Assembly (NCBI GenBank): GCA_023422565.1
Contig: JAFAGR010000073.1
Span: forward strand, 1-23,101
DNA length: 23,101 nucleotides
DNA from: Bacteroidota bacterium
Lineage (GTDB): Bacteria; Bacteroidota; Bacteroidia; Chitinophagales; Chitinophagaceae
Direction: 5' to 3'
Shown: in pieces, positions 22,083 to 23,101 of the stretch
How the letters are laid out: each line of letters begins with the position of its first letter
Position numbering within the stretch: position 1 is the stretch's first letter
Notes under the pieces: model-generated
Told to the model about the DNA's origin: nothing
What the model saw: only the letters and a program-made list of their open reading frames with translations
Database searches by the model: none
Translations under genes and position numbers: made by a program

Positions 22083-23101
22083 TTAGCGGAGAATTGTAAG
22101 ATCCGTTCTTACAAACCTGCGCGTACCATCTGCCATGAAGAATTCGATCACGGCATAATAGGTTGCATCAGGCACCGGCTTCCCTTTAAAAGTTCCATCC
22201 CAGGTATTACGGTAGTCTTTTGATTCAAACACCTTGTTTCCGTAACGGTTGAACACCTGAACAGTGGCGCTCTTCAGGCATGAATTATCGTCGTATACTC
22301 TCCATACGTCATTGTTTCCATCACCGTTAGGCGTAAACGCATTTCTTACACGCAGGCATGATGCAATTATAGTTACATCGACCTGGTCGCTCGCCACACA
22401 ACCTTCTGCGCTGGTTACTGTTAAAGTATAGGTTTGAACTCCACTGTTATTACCTGCTGTAACCACCGGGTTCAACACGTTGGTTGCGCTTAGCCCTGTT
22501 GACGGACTCCACAGGTAGGTAGCAATGTTTCCTGAGGCGGTAGCTGCCATCAAAGCAGTTGTACCGCTTGATAAGGTAAAGTCGGGGCCGGCATTTACCG
22601 TGATTCCCGCTTCGAGATTTACCGTTACCTCTTCTGTTTTTGTACATGAACCCAACACACCGGTTACGGTGTAGGTAGTGGTTTCGTCTGGCGAAGCTAC
22701 CGTGGTGGATCCTGTGTTTGTACTAAGCCCCGTTGCAGGGCTCCACGTTAATGTGGTGGCATTAGACACTGCTGTGAGTGTCACTGAATTCTCACCGCAA
22801 ATAACTTCATCATCTATCGGATCAAGCGTAAGGTCATCGGTAAAGCCTACAGAAACATTTGCAGTTCCTGTACATCCATTTGCATCCCTTGCAGTAATAA
22901 CATAATCTCCCTGCGGTGCGGTAAATACAGTTGCGCTTTGGAAAACCCCCGGGTTAGTGCTGATGCTGTATTCAAATGGAGCCGTTCCTGTGCCCGGTGT
23001 AACGGTTATCGAACCATCCTCTGCGCAGGTTGCATTTGCCCCAACTGCAGTTGCGGTTACGGTATTAAAGTTCACAGTTATCATCACCGTATCTACACAT
23101 C
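22083..23101 (-). CDS. T9SS type B sorting domain surface protein (partial, 5' end missing)
   Basis: This C-terminal part (about 339 residues) of a probably much larger adhesin-like protein runs off the right edge. The GTG/ATG pair at 23082-23087 is internal, because the frame stays open to base 23101 with CVDTVMITV. From the N-terminal side, it has a SprB-like repeat (ATCAEDGSITVTPGTGTAPFEYSI), then Ig/PKD-like repeats of the 'LTWSPATGLSTNTGSTTVASPDETTTYTVTG' type. The C-terminal about 90 residues are the gliding-motility-associated (CHU_C/TIGR04131-type) sorting domain: NAFTPNGDGNNDVWRV, VFNRYGNKVFES, WDGTFKGKPVPDATYYAVI. That domain directs export by the type IX system across the outer membrane. 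A strong terminator follows. Confidence 0.95.
   Translation of the reverse strand, partial: CVDTVMITVNFNTVTATAVGANATCAEDGSITVTPGTGTAPFEYSISTNPGVFQSATVFTAPQGDYVITARDANGCTGTANVSVGFTDDLTLDPIDDEVICGENSVTLTAVSNATTLTWSPATGLSTNTGSTTVASPDETTTYTVTGVLGSCTKTEEVTVNLEAGITVNAGPDFTLSSGTTALMAATASGNIATYLWSPSTGLSATNVLNPVVTAGNNSGVQTYTLTVTSAEGCVASDQVDVTIIASCLRVRNAFTPNGDGNNDVWRVYDDNSCLKSATVQVFNRYGNKVFESKDYRNTWDGTFKGKPVPDATYYAVIEFFMADGTRRFVRTDLTILR

Overview
The window looks like a chromosomal segment of a Bacteroidota bacterium, most likely of the Chitinophagaceae type. The signs are a partial type IX secretion (T9SS type B / gliding-motility C-terminal) surface protein at the right edge, TAnnTTTG-like -7 promoter boxes before several genes, a carboxypeptidase-regulatory-like secreted protein, paired DUF4230 proteins, an Mrp ATPase of the CxxC-less form, and moderate AT content. 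I see no rRNA, tRNA, CRISPR array, plasmid or phage gene.

Layout, left to right. (1) 160-1316: a secreted MORN-like protein and a divergent START/AHSA1-type protein. (2) 6104 down to 1331, minus strand: a housekeeping run of shikimate kinase (aroK), DUF423 membrane protein, FtsK/SpoIIIE translocase, peptidyl-tRNA hydrolase (pth) and a fumarylacetoacetate-hydrolase-family enzyme. (3) 6181-9255: a secreted regulatory-domain protein, divergent from an Mrp-DUF4230-DUF4230 operon. (4) 9247-16445: a kynurenine (tryptophan) degradation cluster. ACMS decarboxylase and 3-hydroxyanthranilate dioxygenase lie on the minus strand. Aminomuconate-semialdehyde dehydrogenase, a RidA-type 2-aminomuconate deaminase, kynureninase and kynurenine 3-monooxygenase form a very tight plus-strand operon. 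(5) 16486-18298: pyrF, an SGNH hydrolase and an exported YciI-like protein. (6) 18421-20525: glutaryl-CoA dehydrogenase and 3-hydroxybutyryl-CoA dehydrogenase. (7) 20450-21506: a REP/RAYT element bracketed by an 86-bp duplication. (8) 21575-21901: MmcQ/YjbR-family protein, then a terminator and the T9SS cargo gene, which runs off the right edge.

Together the catabolic genes cover kynurenine to 3-hydroxykynurenine (KMO), 3-hydroxyanthranilate (KynU), ACMS (HAAO), aminomuconate semialdehyde (ACMSD), 2-aminomuconate (ALDH) and deamination (RidA). The first two steps, tryptophan 2,3-dioxygenase and formylkynurenine formamidase, are not in the window. Glutaryl-CoA and 3-hydroxybutyryl-CoA dehydrogenases nearby could serve a 2-oxoadipate/glutaryl-CoA exit or lysine degradation.

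The most unusual content is non-coding and mobile. Two unrelated IS200-like (Y1/HUH, RAYT-type) transposase genes each sit beside their own family of short palindromic repeats. One is frameshifted, lies between the ACMSD and HAAO genes, and adjoins an array of ATCCC-GAA-GGGAT palindromes with about 51-bp spacing. The other is intact, lies at the 3' end of the hydroxybutyryl-CoA dehydrogenase gene, and has four about 47-bp REP units on one side and a perfect palindrome on the other. The end of the dehydrogenase gene is repeated beyond it.
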